Shown: piece after piece, positions 54,366-63,632 of the stretch | Layout: every line of letters begins with the position of its first letter | How positions within the stretch are numbered: position 1 is the stretch's first letter | Source of the DNA: a bacterium | Lineage (GTDB): Bacteria; SZUA-79; Acidulodesulfobacterales; Acidulodesulfobacteraceae | Assembly: GCA_003232385.1 (NCBI GenBank) | Contig: QIJE01000029.1 | Location: 1-64,000 of the forward strand | Reading direction: 5' to 3' | Length of the DNA stretch: 64,000 bases | Translations under genes and position numbers: made by a program | The notes under the pieces: generated by a model | The model's input: only the letters and a program-made list of their open reading frames with translations | Told to the model about the DNA's origin: nothing | Databases searched by the model: none

Positions 54366-54425
54366 ACATAACGATTATGTGTATATTCTGAGTGTAGAAT
54401 ATACCAATTCTGATACGATTGTCAA
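54366..54425 (-). promoter_or_regulatory. promoter and operator of the arsR gene
   Basis: On the minus strand: TTGACA (54420-54425), 16 bases, TATATT (54398-54403). The -10 lies inside the inverted repeat GTATATTCT-GAGTGT-AGAATATAC (54381-54404), 9-bp arms with a 6-base spacer. Directly next to it, in the expected start region, is a second dyad, ACATAA-CGA-TTATGT (54366-54380). A 9-6-9 site masking the -10 is what an ArsR-type repressor would occupy, and suggests self-repression. Confidence 0.75.
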
Positions 54426-54493
54426 GTAAAAACCGGGGGCTAAAAATGTCTGTTTTTCGTCGATATAAAAATAAATCTAATCCAATAGTGTAA

Positions 54494-55255
54494 TTACAGG
54501 ATACGATCGTTAAAATTGTTCACGGATATCTTCCAGTCTTTTCCGTTGGCTAAAAGTTCGGAAAAAGCCTCGCCCACCGAAAATTGATTATTTTTAATAT
54601 AATTATTCCATAAATCGACAAAAAACTTTTTTTTAAGCCTCAAAGAATCTACGGATAATTCCTTAAAGGTATTTAAGAAATCTACGGTTCCTTTATCTAT
54701 CCCGTTTTTTCCGAATAAATCGGTTAAATAGTTAAATCTATACATATCCTCGGCAGAGTAATTTTTAGAACTTAATATCATCTCCTGTGCCTTTTGGACG
54801 CCGATTAAAAATGCCAACCTTAAGGCGGTATAGGAAGAAGATAATATTCCGTATTTAGATGATATATCGGCAAAAACGGCCGTTTTTGCGGCAAGTCTAA
54901 AATCGCACGAAGAAACGATATCTAAACCTATACCGCTTACAAACCCGTTAACAACACATACGACCGGCACAGGGGATTCGACGATATGCCTCGCCATCGT
55001 ATTTAATATTGTTATGTAATATCTCGCGCCATCTTTATCTAAACCGGCAATATCTTTTATTCTCGGCCCCGTTGCAAAAAAACCCTTGTTTGAGCTTTTT
55101 ATTAATATTGCTTTTAAATCTAATTCCTCTTCGAGATGCCTCTTGAATATTTTGATCAGTTCGTTAATCTCTGCTATATTAAACGTATTTCTTTCGCCTA
55201 GATCTATTTCTATCTGTCCTATACAACTGTTTTTACAATCAAATCTTATCGGCAT
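54494..55255 (-). CDS. crotonase-fold (enoyl-CoA hydratase-like) protein with altered active site
   Basis: A 253-residue crotonase-fold protein. KGFFATGPRIKDIAG (residues 57-70) and VNGFVSGIGLDIVSSCDFRLAAK (102-124) match the two oxyanion-hole segments. Aligning to rat crotonase by eye, catalytic Glu144 falls on Asp112 and Glu164 on Ser132, so normal hydratase activity is doubtful. It may be an isomerase, thioesterase-like or non-catalytic homologue. It begins 31 bases after the RND pump gene with AGAGGAG, so it is likely the last gene of that operon. Confidence 0.82.
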   Translation of the reverse strand: MPIRFDCKNSCIGQIEIDLGERNTFNIAEINELIKIFKRHLEEELDLKAILIKSSNKGFFATGPRIKDIAGLDKDGARYYITILNTMARHIVESPVPVVCVVNGFVSGIGLDIVSSCDFRLAAKTAVFADISSKYGILSSSYTALRLAFLIGVQKAQEMILSSKNYSAEDMYRFNYLTDLFGKNGIDKGTVDFLNTFKELSVDSLRLKKKFFVDLWNNYIKNNQFSVGEAFSELLANGKDWKISVNNFNDRIL

Positions 55256-55285
55256 AGGGTGCTCCTCTATAGTATCATTATGTTA

Positions 55286-58200
55286 TTATAAACTATCGTG
55301 GACGTCTTCCTTGCGCCATCTCCTGCCCTCTATCATATAATAAAGTATCGGAATAACCACCAATGTCAATATCGTAGAGGCAAACATCCCGAAAATAAGC
55401 GCCCATGCAAGACCGTTCCATACGGGATCGGTTACAAGTATCATAGAGCCGAATATAACCGCAAGCGCCGTTATTATAATCGGTCTTGCCCGCATGGTTC
55501 CGGCCTCTACAAGAGCATCGACGATATTGTATCCTTCTTTTTTCCTTTCGTTGATGAATTCCAACAGCAGTAACGAATTTCTTATAACTATCCCTGAAAG
55601 GGCTATTACGCCTATCATAGACGTAGCGGTAAAGTATGTCCCAGTTATGGAGAACCCCGGCATTATGCCTATCATTTCAAGCGGTATTGCGCCCATAAGC
55701 ACCACCGGGACCATAAATGAACCGGTATAGCCGACTAAGAGTATATATATAAGCAGTATGGCGATACCCATAGCCGCGCCGAGCTGAGAGAAAACCTTAA
55801 GAGTAATATGCCATTCTCCGCCCCATTCTATGTGATAACCCTTTGGAAGCGGATGTTTAAAAAAATGCAAAATAAGGTCTAAATTAGCATACATCGGACT
55901 TCTGTTTATAACATTGCCGTAAACGTAAACAACGGGTTTTAAGTCTCTTTCATAAATCATATTACGCAAATAGCCGTTTTTTATTTTGACTAAGGAGCTT
56001 AACGGCACCAATTTTTTTGCATAAGGCGCATATATCCATATGCTTGACAACATGCCGGCATTTATCCTGAACGAGGGGGGCATCCTCAGGAATATACCCT
56101 CCTGGTGCAAACGGTCATTCTTATGAATGGTCCCTATATTCATGCCGTTATTCAAAAGATAAAGCGTCTGAGCTATCATTTCGGATGTAATGCCGAGCAT
56201 AGAGGCTTTATCTCTGCGTATTATAATCATAACCTTTTTAATTCTTTTTTTATAAGAAGAGTTTACGTCTGTTACCCCCCTGGTTTTTTTCATCTTTGCC
56301 TCGACGATTCGAGCGAGTTTTTCCTGCTCTCCGTAATTTCTTCCGTAAATTCTTGCGACTATCGTAGCCTTTACGGGAGGTCCGGGGGGGCTCTCCAAGA
56401 CCTTAACTACGGCATGATACTCTTTGCCTATTTTATGGACTACCGGCAGCACTTTCAAGACAAGTTCATGCGACGATACGCTTCTTTTATCCTTATTGAT
56501 TAAATTTACTCGTATTTCGGAATACCAGCTCGCATTTCTAAAATTGGAACCCCTTAAAAGTCCCGAAAAATCAACAACAGAATGCGTTCCTACCGTAATA
56601 ATGTAGTTTTTTACCTGTTTAATCCGCTTTAAATAATTTACGATTCGCATGGTTGCTATATTTGTTTTTTGAAATGTAGAACCGGGCTGCATATTGACCG
56701 TTACCAAAAAGGTGTTGGTATTTGATACGGGAAGCATTTTGAACTTAACTATTTTAAAAGCAGGCAATGCCATAGAAGAAATAAATAAAAATATGATTAC
56801 AGATATAAAAATATATCTTTTCTTTTTACTCAAAAGAAGAGGGGTTAATATTTTGGCGTATAAACCCTTTTTATTACCTCTTTTTTGTTTTATAGATTCT
56901 TTTTTTCGAAGAAGCGCCATCCCCCTTTTATTGGACATAAGTTTAAGATAAAACCAGGGTACTATAGTAAGCGCGACAAACAGAGAGACTATCATGGCTA
57001 TAGGCACATTAAGCGGAATAGGCCTCATATACGGACCCATCATTCCCGTAACGAACAACATGGGGATAAATGAAACTATAACGGCTAAAGTTGCAAAAAA
57101 ATTAGGGTTTCCTATTTCGTTTACGCCAAGAACGGCATAGCCCGGCAGTATATTTCTTTTTCGCGAAAAGACCCTTTCTATATTATCTATAACAACGACA
57201 ACATTATCTACTAAAAGACCCAGTGAAAGAATCAGTGCGAATAAGGTAATTCTATTCAGCGTTTGATGAAATAGGAAGACGATACCCAATGTAAGCAGTA
57301 ACATTATGGGAATAGTAAAAGCAACGATAAATGCTTCTCTCCAGCCCAATATTAACAGCAGAAGCACTATGATAATAATAATGCTCACTCCTAAATGAAA
57401 AAGCAACGTATTTACCGCATCGTTTGCCTTTTTTCCGTGGTTTCTCGTTACCGTATAATAAACGCCGGCCGGCAGACTCGTTTTTACTATTTTATGAAAC
57501 CTTGCGAGTACGTTATCTACGACCGTAACCGCGTTTTTCCCCTGTCTTTTTGCGATGGCTATGGTCACTGCCGGATAAACGCCTTTAGCTCCGGTTATTA
57601 TCTTATCGCCGCTTTCAAACTCTCTATAATACTTGCCTAAACCGAACTCGGACAAAAAGTTGGAGGGCTCATATGCATATTTTACGGTTGCTACGTCTCT
57701 CAAATAAACCGGTTTTCCGCTATGAACGGATATAATAAAATTTTTAACGGAGCCTATATGATAAAAATACCCCCCTGCCGTTAAAAATGCCTTTTTATTG
57801 TTGTTTTTAAGGAAACCGGCGAACAGTTCTACGTTTGTTTTTTTGAGCTCTTGCGCTATCATCAGCGGAGAAACATTATAGGCTGCCATCTTTATCGGGT
57901 TAAGATAGACATTTAACCGCTTATATTTTGCACCGTTTAAAAAAGTAACACCGGTTCCGTGAACGGAGTCTAATTTGCTTAAAATCCTATTTGCCACGGT
58001 AGTAAGAAAACCTGCGCCATATTTTTTACTCCATAACGTAATATCCAATATGGGAACATGGTTTACGTCGATCGGCTTAATTATGGGCCTCATTACCCCT
58101 TTGGGAATTTCATCAAGATTAGAGAAAACCTTATTGTATAAATCGACGAGGCTTTTATCCCTGTTTGCGTTTACATGAAACTGCACGGTAACAATGGATT

Positions 58201-58477
58201 CCGAATTCATAGATATAGAGTAAACATGCTTGACTCCGGGTATCTGCCACATCTTTCTCTCTAACGGCTTCGTTACTAAATTTTGAACCTCTTTTGCATT
58301 CGCCCCCGGAAATCTGACTATAACGTTTGCCGCCGGAACTATAATTTGAGGATTATACTGCCTCGGTGTAAGTAGTATAGCTACCGCGCCGAAACATACA
58401 ATAAATATAATCAGCAAAAGCGTTATCTTATTTTCTATGAAATATTCTGTAATCTTACCGTTAAAATTTTTATCCAT
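55286..58477 (-). CDS. RND efflux pump inner-membrane subunit
   Basis: A 1063-residue AcrB/HAE1-type proton antiporter with twelve transmembrane helices and two large periplasmic loops. Diagnostic helix 4 reads GLLVDNVVVVIDNIERV: the first proton-relay aspartate (AcrB D407) is kept but the second (D408) is Asn. The amino end has TPRQYNPQIIVPAANVIVRFPGA. It is paired with the adaptor 47 bases upstream; no TolC-like outer-membrane gene is in the window. Substrates are unknown. Confidence 0.93.
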   Translation of the reverse strand: MDKNFNGKITEYFIENKITLLLIIFIVCFGAVAILLTPRQYNPQIIVPAANVIVRFPGANAKEVQNLVTKPLERKMWQIPGVKHVYSISMNSESIVTVQFHVNANRDKSLVDLYNKVFSNLDEIPKGVMRPIIKPIDVNHVPILDITLWSKKYGAGFLTTVANRILSKLDSVHGTGVTFLNGAKYKRLNVYLNPIKMAAYNVSPLMIAQELKKTNVELFAGFLKNNNKKAFLTAGGYFYHIGSVKNFIISVHSGKPVYLRDVATVKYAYEPSNFLSEFGLGKYYREFESGDKIITGAKGVYPAVTIAIAKRQGKNAVTVVDNVLARFHKIVKTSLPAGVYYTVTRNHGKKANDAVNTLLFHLGVSIIIIIVLLLLILGWREAFIVAFTIPIMLLLTLGIVFLFHQTLNRITLFALILSLGLLVDNVVVVIDNIERVFSRKRNILPGYAVLGVNEIGNPNFFATLAVIVSFIPMLFVTGMMGPYMRPIPLNVPIAMIVSLFVALTIVPWFYLKLMSNKRGMALLRKKESIKQKRGNKKGLYAKILTPLLLSKKKRYIFISVIIFLFISSMALPAFKIVKFKMLPVSNTNTFLVTVNMQPGSTFQKTNIATMRIVNYLKRIKQVKNYIITVGTHSVVDFSGLLRGSNFRNASWYSEIRVNLINKDKRSVSSHELVLKVLPVVHKIGKEYHAVVKVLESPPGPPVKATIVARIYGRNYGEQEKLARIVEAKMKKTRGVTDVNSSYKKRIKKVMIIIRRDKASMLGITSEMIAQTLYLLNNGMNIGTIHKNDRLHQEGIFLRMPPSFRINAGMLSSIWIYAPYAKKLVPLSSLVKIKNGYLRNMIYERDLKPVVYVYGNVINRSPMYANLDLILHFFKHPLPKGYHIEWGGEWHITLKVFSQLGAAMGIAILLIYILLVGYTGSFMVPVVLMGAIPLEMIGIMPGFSITGTYFTATSMIGVIALSGIVIRNSLLLLEFINERKKEGYNIVDALVEAGTMRARPIIITALAVIFGSMILVTDPVWNGLAWALIFGMFASTILTLVVIPILYYMIEGRRWRKEDVHDSL

Positions 58478-58524
58478 CTATCCGAAAAACTCCTATTTTA
58501 CATAGTCGAGTAACATTTAATATA

Positions 58525-59595
58525 TTAATTCAATTTCGGCGTTACGCGGCTACCGGCGGTGATTTCATTTAAATTGCTCGTTATTACAGTCATTCCGGGA
58601 ACTAATCCGTTTAAAACTATAACAAAATCTTTATTATAAATACTACCCTTGCTTACCGGCTGGAAAATAACCTCTCCCGAGCCGGTCGCAATGTAAACGC
58701 CCCATATGCCGAGTCGCTTTAATACGGCATTTTTCGGTATTAAAATAACCTTTTTGCTGCCTATTTTAAAACTTGCAATACCGTACATCCCCGGCATTAA
58801 TCCTAAATTTTTGGCCCCCGTTACCCCTATCCTTACTAAAATAGAGTGAGAATAACGGCCGGCAGATCTTACGACGGATATAATTCTCCCTATGACCGAA
58901 CCCTTAACTGCCGTAAAATTTAATTCAACCGACTCATTTTGTCTTAACTTACTATAATATTTGACATTTACGTATGTTTTAAATTCTAATTCTTTAATGC
59001 TGCGAACTGTCAAGAGCGTCTCGCCGGGGCTTACAAGGTCGCCGATATAAACTCTTTTTTGAGTTATAACCCCGTTTATGGGGGAATATATATTTATATA
59101 ATTCAAATAACTATGCGCTTCGTTTAGATCGGCTTTTGCGACATTATACCGCATAAATGTATTATCATAGGTCTGCTTTGAGACATAATTTTCTCCATAC
59201 AGTTTTTTAATCCTATCGTATGTTTTTTTTGCATTTAAGAACCCGGCTTTTGCGGCATGATATTTCGATATTATTTCGGGAGCGCTCAATCTTAGAAGCA
59301 ACTGCCCCTTAAGAGCCGTCTGTCCGTTATGTACGTTTTCAAATACTACATAGCCCATAATATGCGCTGATATTGCGGTGTTATTTAGCGAGTTCACGTT
59401 TCCGGGAGATTTAAGGTAATTAGATACGAGTTTATACCTTGTCCTAACAGCTTTTACTTTCAATCCCGTCTTTGCCGTGCCGGTTACATAAGATTTTTTA
59501 GCACATCCGCTTAACGACAACGATATTAATGCAAATGCCGCAATGGTTAAAAAAGCATAAAAAATACCCCCTGATTTTTTTTTCGACGAATTCAT
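58525..59595 (-). CDS. RND efflux periplasmic adaptor lipoprotein
   Basis: A 356-residue membrane-fusion protein with a lipobox (SLSLSGCAKK) after a signal segment. Helical hairpin at about residues 90-165 (LRLSAPEIISKYHAAKAGFLNAKKTYDRIKKLY, NVAKADLNEAHSYLN), flanked by lipoyl-like halves (GHIMGYV, SPINGVITQKRVYIGDLVSPGE), then a beta-barrel. Partner of the AcrB-like pump. Its own promoter lies about 80 bases upstream. Confidence 0.92.
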   Translation of the reverse strand: MNSSKKKSGGIFYAFLTIAAFALISLSLSGCAKKSYVTGTAKTGLKVKAVRTRYKLVSNYLKSPGNVNSLNNTAISAHIMGYVVFENVHNGQTALKGQLLLRLSAPEIISKYHAAKAGFLNAKKTYDRIKKLYGENYVSKQTYDNTFMRYNVAKADLNEAHSYLNYINIYSPINGVITQKRVYIGDLVSPGETLLTVRSIKELEFKTYVNVKYYSKLRQNESVELNFTAVKGSVIGRIISVVRSAGRYSHSILVRIGVTGAKNLGLMPGMYGIASFKIGSKKVILIPKNAVLKRLGIWGVYIATGSGEVIFQPVSKGSIYNKDFVIVLNGLVPGMTVITSNLNEITAGSRVTPKLN

Positions 59596-59742
59596 TTTTC
59601 ACTCCCTAATTGATGTAAAAAATATCAAATTGCATATATCTATATATCTATATATATGGATTATTAATATATTACGTATGGTATCATTTTTATAGATTTT
59701 AAGTCAACATTTTTTACGACAAAAATCCTTAATCCGGGTGAA
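59596..59742. other. RND operon leader with tandem AT octamers
   Basis: A 147-base gap containing (C/T)ATATAT(C/A) three times in a row (59633-59656) and a promoter at 59678-59707. The octamers lie downstream of the promoter in the leader, so they could be an operator or simple AT-rich repeat. Confidence 0.4.
59678..59707 (-). promoter_or_regulatory. promoter of the RND efflux operon
   Basis: On the minus strand: TTGACT (59702-59707), 18 bases, TACCAT (59678-59683) with an extended TG (TGATACCAT). It gives a leader of about 75 bases before the adaptor gene. Confidence 0.5.
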
Positions 59743-60957
59743 TCAACCCTGTTTTGCAAAATTTATTACATCTATTATCGGAAGGTAAATCGCCAATGCG
59801 AGAAACAGTACCATTCCGAAAATTATCGTTAAAAGAACAGGTTCTATGCTCGCTTGAAGGATACTTAGTTGATGGTCCAAGTCTTCGTCAAAGTAGTCGG
59901 CTACCTTGGCAAGCATTTCGTCGATATGCCCCGTTTCTTCCCCTATGCTTACCATCTGAATCACTATACCGGAAAATATTTTTGAATTTTTAAAACTGGC
60001 CGCAATAGACTCTCCCCTTATAACATCGGATTGTATTTCGTCGATCTTGTTCGTGAAAAATTTATTATTTACGGCATCCCTAATAAGTTCAAACGACCTG
60101 TTTACCGGAAGCCCGCTTTGGAATAAAAGCCCGAAAATTCTGGTAAACCGACTCATCATGGACTTATAAAAAATGCTGCCGAAAATAGGTATTTTCAGCT
60201 TATGCTCGTCCCACCACAACCTGCCTCCGGATGAACCCATATATAATTTAACCCCGACAATAAGCGCAAACGCGGCGACCAAAATTACATACCAGTAATT
60301 TACGAAAAAGCCGGATATAGCAACAAGGATTCTCGTCTCTAAGGGAAGGGGTACGTTAAAACTCCTATAAAGCATAGCAAATTTAGGTATTACGAACCCC
60401 ACTAAAATCACTACCGCAATTATAATCGCCGATAAAACTATCTTGGGATAAAAGGTGGCGGTTTGTACCTTCGCTTTCACCGCCATATCTTTTTCCATCA
60501 GGAGGGCGAGCCTTACGAGTACGTCATACAAAAAACCGCTATTTTCACCTACTTCAACCATATTTACGTAAATTTCGGTAAAAACATTCGGATGCTTAGA
60601 GAGACTTTTATAAAGCGTTTGACCGCTTTCCACGTCCCGTTTTACTTCCGACAGAACATTTTTGAATTTTCTGTTTTCGGTAAATTCTATGAGCGAATCA
60701 AGGCTTCTTGTCAGGGGCACTCCGGATTGATATAGCGTAGCTAATTGTCTGGAAAATATAATTACGTCCTTTTTAGAAATCCTTTGAAAAACGGGAAAAA
60801 CATCTCCACATGAAAAACTCGTCGCTTCTTCCACCGAAATAGGGATAAGCCTCAAGTCTTCTATCTGTTTTTCTGCCGAGATAGAAGAAACCGACTCTAT
60901 TTTTCCGACTACAAGCTTACCCTGCCTATCCCTTGCTCTGTAATTATATATAGCCAT
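59743..60957 (-). CDS. type II secretion/type IV pilus inner-membrane protein GspF/PilC
   Basis: Start moved to ATG 60957 (MAIYNYRARD, 404 residues), where family homology begins; the track adds 9 residues. Two T2SSF domains (residues about 65-190 and 270-395; FSRQLATLYQSGVPLTRSLDSL and RIFGLLFQSGLPVNRSFEL) separated by transmembrane helices, with VSIGEETGHIDEMLAKVADYFDED at the C-terminus. It couples the assembly ATPase to pilin or pseudopilin movement. It lies downstream of the PilB/GspE gene. Confidence 0.93.
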   Translation of the reverse strand: MAIYNYRARDRQGKLVVGKIESVSSISAEKQIEDLRLIPISVEEATSFSCGDVFPVFQRISKKDVIIFSRQLATLYQSGVPLTRSLDSLIEFTENRKFKNVLSEVKRDVESGQTLYKSLSKHPNVFTEIYVNMVEVGENSGFLYDVLVRLALLMEKDMAVKAKVQTATFYPKIVLSAIIIAVVILVGFVIPKFAMLYRSFNVPLPLETRILVAISGFFVNYWYVILVAAFALIVGVKLYMGSSGGRLWWDEHKLKIPIFGSIFYKSMMSRFTRIFGLLFQSGLPVNRSFELIRDAVNNKFFTNKIDEIQSDVIRGESIAASFKNSKIFSGIVIQMVSIGEETGHIDEMLAKVADYFDEDLDHQLSILQASIEPVLLTIIFGMVLFLALAIYLPIIDVINFAKQG

Positions 60958-61019
60958 ATAAAAACATAACCTTATTTTAAACAATAATAAATATTATAAT
61001 ACAAATAGCTCGTCCAAGT

Positions 61020-62777
61020 CTAAATATTTTGCGTAGCCTGAAAAACCTCTTCGAGAGTCGTAACACCATCTATAACCTTTTTAATACCCGCCATTCGCAA
61101 TGGAACAAACCCGTTATTCATAGCAGCGCCGCGTATTTGCGCGATATCCGCCTTTTCAATTATTAATTTTTGAACACTTCTGTCCGGTATTAAAATTTCT
61201 CGTATGCTTAATCTTCCGTAAAAGCCCGTTCCTCTACACCGGCTGCATCCGACCTCTTTGTAAAATTTAAAATTGCCGGCGGCGGGAAGGCCTATGTCTT
61301 TGATTAGTTTTTGATCCGGCAAGTAAGGCTGTTTACAGTTATCGCAAAGCTTTTTGACTAACCTCTGCCCGATTACCCCTTCAATAGAAGAAGAGATTAA
61401 AAAAGGTTCTATTCCCATATCGACCAATCTTGAGATGGCGTTTAAAGAATCCTGTGTATGAAGCGTAGAAATAACAAAATGACCGGTCAATGCAGCTTGA
61501 ATAGCAATCCTTGCCGTCTCTTCATCCCTTATTTCACCGACAAAAATAATATCCGGATCCTGTCTTAAGACCGACCTTAAGGCATTAGTAAATCCAAGGC
61601 CTCCCTTTTTATTTACTTCTATCTGGTTGACGTATTTTATTTTATACTCTACGGGGTCTTCAACGGTAACAATATTTTTGCTTATAGTATTGAGCTCGGC
61701 AATTATAGAATACGCCGTCGTTGTTTTACCGGAACCGGTCGGACCGGTAATCAAAAATAGTCCGTATTTTTTACGGATTATTTGTAAAATATTTTCTCTT
61801 TCATTTTTATCTATGGGCAGTTTAGAAATCTTAACAACATTGGAAGATTTATTTAACAACCTTAGAACTGCCTTCTCTCCGTTTATGGTCGGAACGACGG
61901 AAACCCTGACGTCTATAGTTTTTTCCCCTATATTTATGTCAAACCTTGAATCTTGGGGATTTCTTTTTTCGGCAATATCCATATTTGCCATTATCTTTAT
62001 TCTTGCGATAACCGGACCGAAAAAATGCAACGATATTTTTTTTGCTTCGAAAAGATCCCCATCAACCCTTTCCCTTACTATAACTTCATCTTCAAGAGGT
62101 TCTACGTGTATATCCGAAGCCCTATTTTTAGAAGCAGATATTATTATGTCGTTTACAAGCTTAATAATATTAATGTCTTCGGATTCAAGAATTTCTTTAA
62201 CCGCAGCGGCAGACGGTTGAGGGAGTGACGATACGGAACTCGCGCCCGCGCCGATATTATTTGTAGTAAAATCGCGACTATCTCCATGAATAGCACTTTG
62301 GCCGTTTCCCGTTTTAGACACGTCCTTAGCTATCCACATAAAATTAATCGCTTCAACGATATCGGCGTCTTTCGCTAAAACTATTTCTATATCGTGACTT
62401 ATATTTCTTTTTAATGCATCTGTTGCAAATACGTTTAAAGGGTCGGATAATGCAACGGTAAGAATGTCGTCCGACAGGCTTATCCCTATCATTTTAAACT
62501 GCCTTGAAAGAGCTTCGGGTATAAGTTTGCCGATTGCGGGGTCTATTATTATTTTAGACAGGTCTATTTTTTTTAATCCAAGTTGCGATGAAAGAGCATC
62601 TAATATATTGTCTTCCGAAAGTATTCCGAGAGATATCAATGCGCGGCCTAATCTTAAGTGCCGTCCCCTTCCTTCCGCAAGTGCGGTTTCGAGTTGCGTG
62701 GGATTCAACAATCCCTCTTCTACGAGTATCTCCCCCAACTTTTTAGTCTTGGAGAAGTTGTTGATTATTATGCCCAT
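61020..62777 (-). CDS. type II secretion/type IV pilus assembly ATPase (GspE/PilB)
   Basis: A 585-residue AAA-like hexameric ATPase. The amino-terminal MshEN domain covers residues about 10-150 (LGEILVEEGLLNPTQLETALAEG). Walker A is LFLITGPTGSGKTTTAYS. Walker B and Asp box DPDIIFVGEIRDEETA, His box ALTGHFVISTLHTQDS, and a four-Cys zinc site CDNCKQPY with CSRCRGTGF are all intact. PilB or GspE cannot be told apart without the rest of the system. It is followed 36 bases later by the GspF gene frame. Confidence 0.95.
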   Translation of the reverse strand: MGIIINNFSKTKKLGEILVEEGLLNPTQLETALAEGRGRHLRLGRALISLGILSEDNILDALSSQLGLKKIDLSKIIIDPAIGKLIPEALSRQFKMIGISLSDDILTVALSDPLNVFATDALKRNISHDIEIVLAKDADIVEAINFMWIAKDVSKTGNGQSAIHGDSRDFTTNNIGAGASSVSSLPQPSAAAVKEILESEDINIIKLVNDIIISASKNRASDIHVEPLEDEVIVRERVDGDLFEAKKISLHFFGPVIARIKIMANMDIAEKRNPQDSRFDINIGEKTIDVRVSVVPTINGEKAVLRLLNKSSNVVKISKLPIDKNERENILQIIRKKYGLFLITGPTGSGKTTTAYSIIAELNTISKNIVTVEDPVEYKIKYVNQIEVNKKGGLGFTNALRSVLRQDPDIIFVGEIRDEETARIAIQAALTGHFVISTLHTQDSLNAISRLVDMGIEPFLISSSIEGVIGQRLVKKLCDNCKQPYLPDQKLIKDIGLPAAGNFKFYKEVGCSRCRGTGFYGRLSIREILIPDRSVQKLIIEKADIAQIRGAAMNNGFVPLRMAGIKKVIDGVTTLEEVFQATQNI

Positions 62778-62834
62778 TTTTATTACGCTCCTTTTGCATC
62801 CGGCTATCCGAAATATGGCTTAGCCTCTCCTACA

Positions 62835-63632
62835 TTAAGAACTTAATGCATGCGCGCATTTCATTATATTGCCAAAATCTTCCGCTTCAGTTTGACCGGG
62901 GGCCGTGGCCCCGTAAGGCGAAGAGCAATATGCGAGATATGAACCATAAATTAAGGAAAGGGCCCTTGTAATTTTGCCCTTTTCACCCATACCAAAAACG
63001 ATAAATTCAGGAAAAGAATCCGTATCGGTCATTTTTATCGAATGAAGCGTCCTGTTTTTTTCTAAAACACAGGGAACATCGCTTTCCGAAATAACCGTAT
63101 CCGCAAGTTTAAAATAATCTGCGCCCAAATAAAGCGAATCTATATAGAACCTTATTGCAGTCGGCAAATCCACCTGCCCGCCAAAGTCGTGCACGGAAAG
63201 AATAACCTTTGAATTTTTTGAATGGGCAAAATCCACGAAATCTTTTGTGATATGTCTTTCCGATATGTCTAATTCCGCATCACAAATGTCTATACCCGAT
63301 TCGACAACCGATTTTAAAAACCCTATCCTTCTAAGGTCAATGCTTATCCCGTTTTTTTGCTGCCTCTTGAATACAGATGTTACACGGTTGACGTTAAAGC
63401 CGGCGCTTCTGTTCGTTCCTATGGTTTTAACGCCCATATCCTTTGCGTAAGAAATTAGCTTGCCGACCTTCCCTAAAACAATCGGATCGTCAAATTTATC
63501 TGCATCAGCCGTTTCTTTAATCGTATCAAACCTAAACTCTACGAATTTTATCTCCTTACTTTTTGCATAATCTATAATGGCATATATGTCGTTAAGTCCG
63601 ACATTCCCGACAGAAATACAGATCCTCGGCAT
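62835..63632 (-). CDS. aroD: 3-dehydroquinate dehydratase, type I
   Basis: A 265-residue class I DHQase of the shikimate pathway. FVEFRFDTI (first active-site region), ICDAELDIS, KVILSVHDFGG with the catalytic histidine, DYFKLADTV with the Schiff-base lysine, and FGMGEKGKITRALSLIYGSYLAYCSSPYGATAPGQ are the family motifs. It overlaps the tautomerase stop by one base (TAATG). Confidence 0.9.
   Translation of the reverse strand: MPRICISVGNVGLNDIYAIIDYAKSKEIKFVEFRFDTIKETADADKFDDPIVLGKVGKLISYAKDMGVKTIGTNRSAGFNVNRVTSVFKRQQKNGISIDLRRIGFLKSVVESGIDICDAELDISERHITKDFVDFAHSKNSKVILSVHDFGGQVDLPTAIRFYIDSLYLGADYFKLADTVISESDVPCVLEKNRTLHSIKMTDTDSFPEFIVFGMGEKGKITRALSLIYGSYLAYCSSPYGATAPGQTEAEDFGNIMKCAHALSS

Noticed and set aside
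61627-62220. 197-codon plus-strand frame
   Set aside because: Shadow of the GspE/PilB ATPase gene, whose Walker and zinc motifs are intact in the minus frame.
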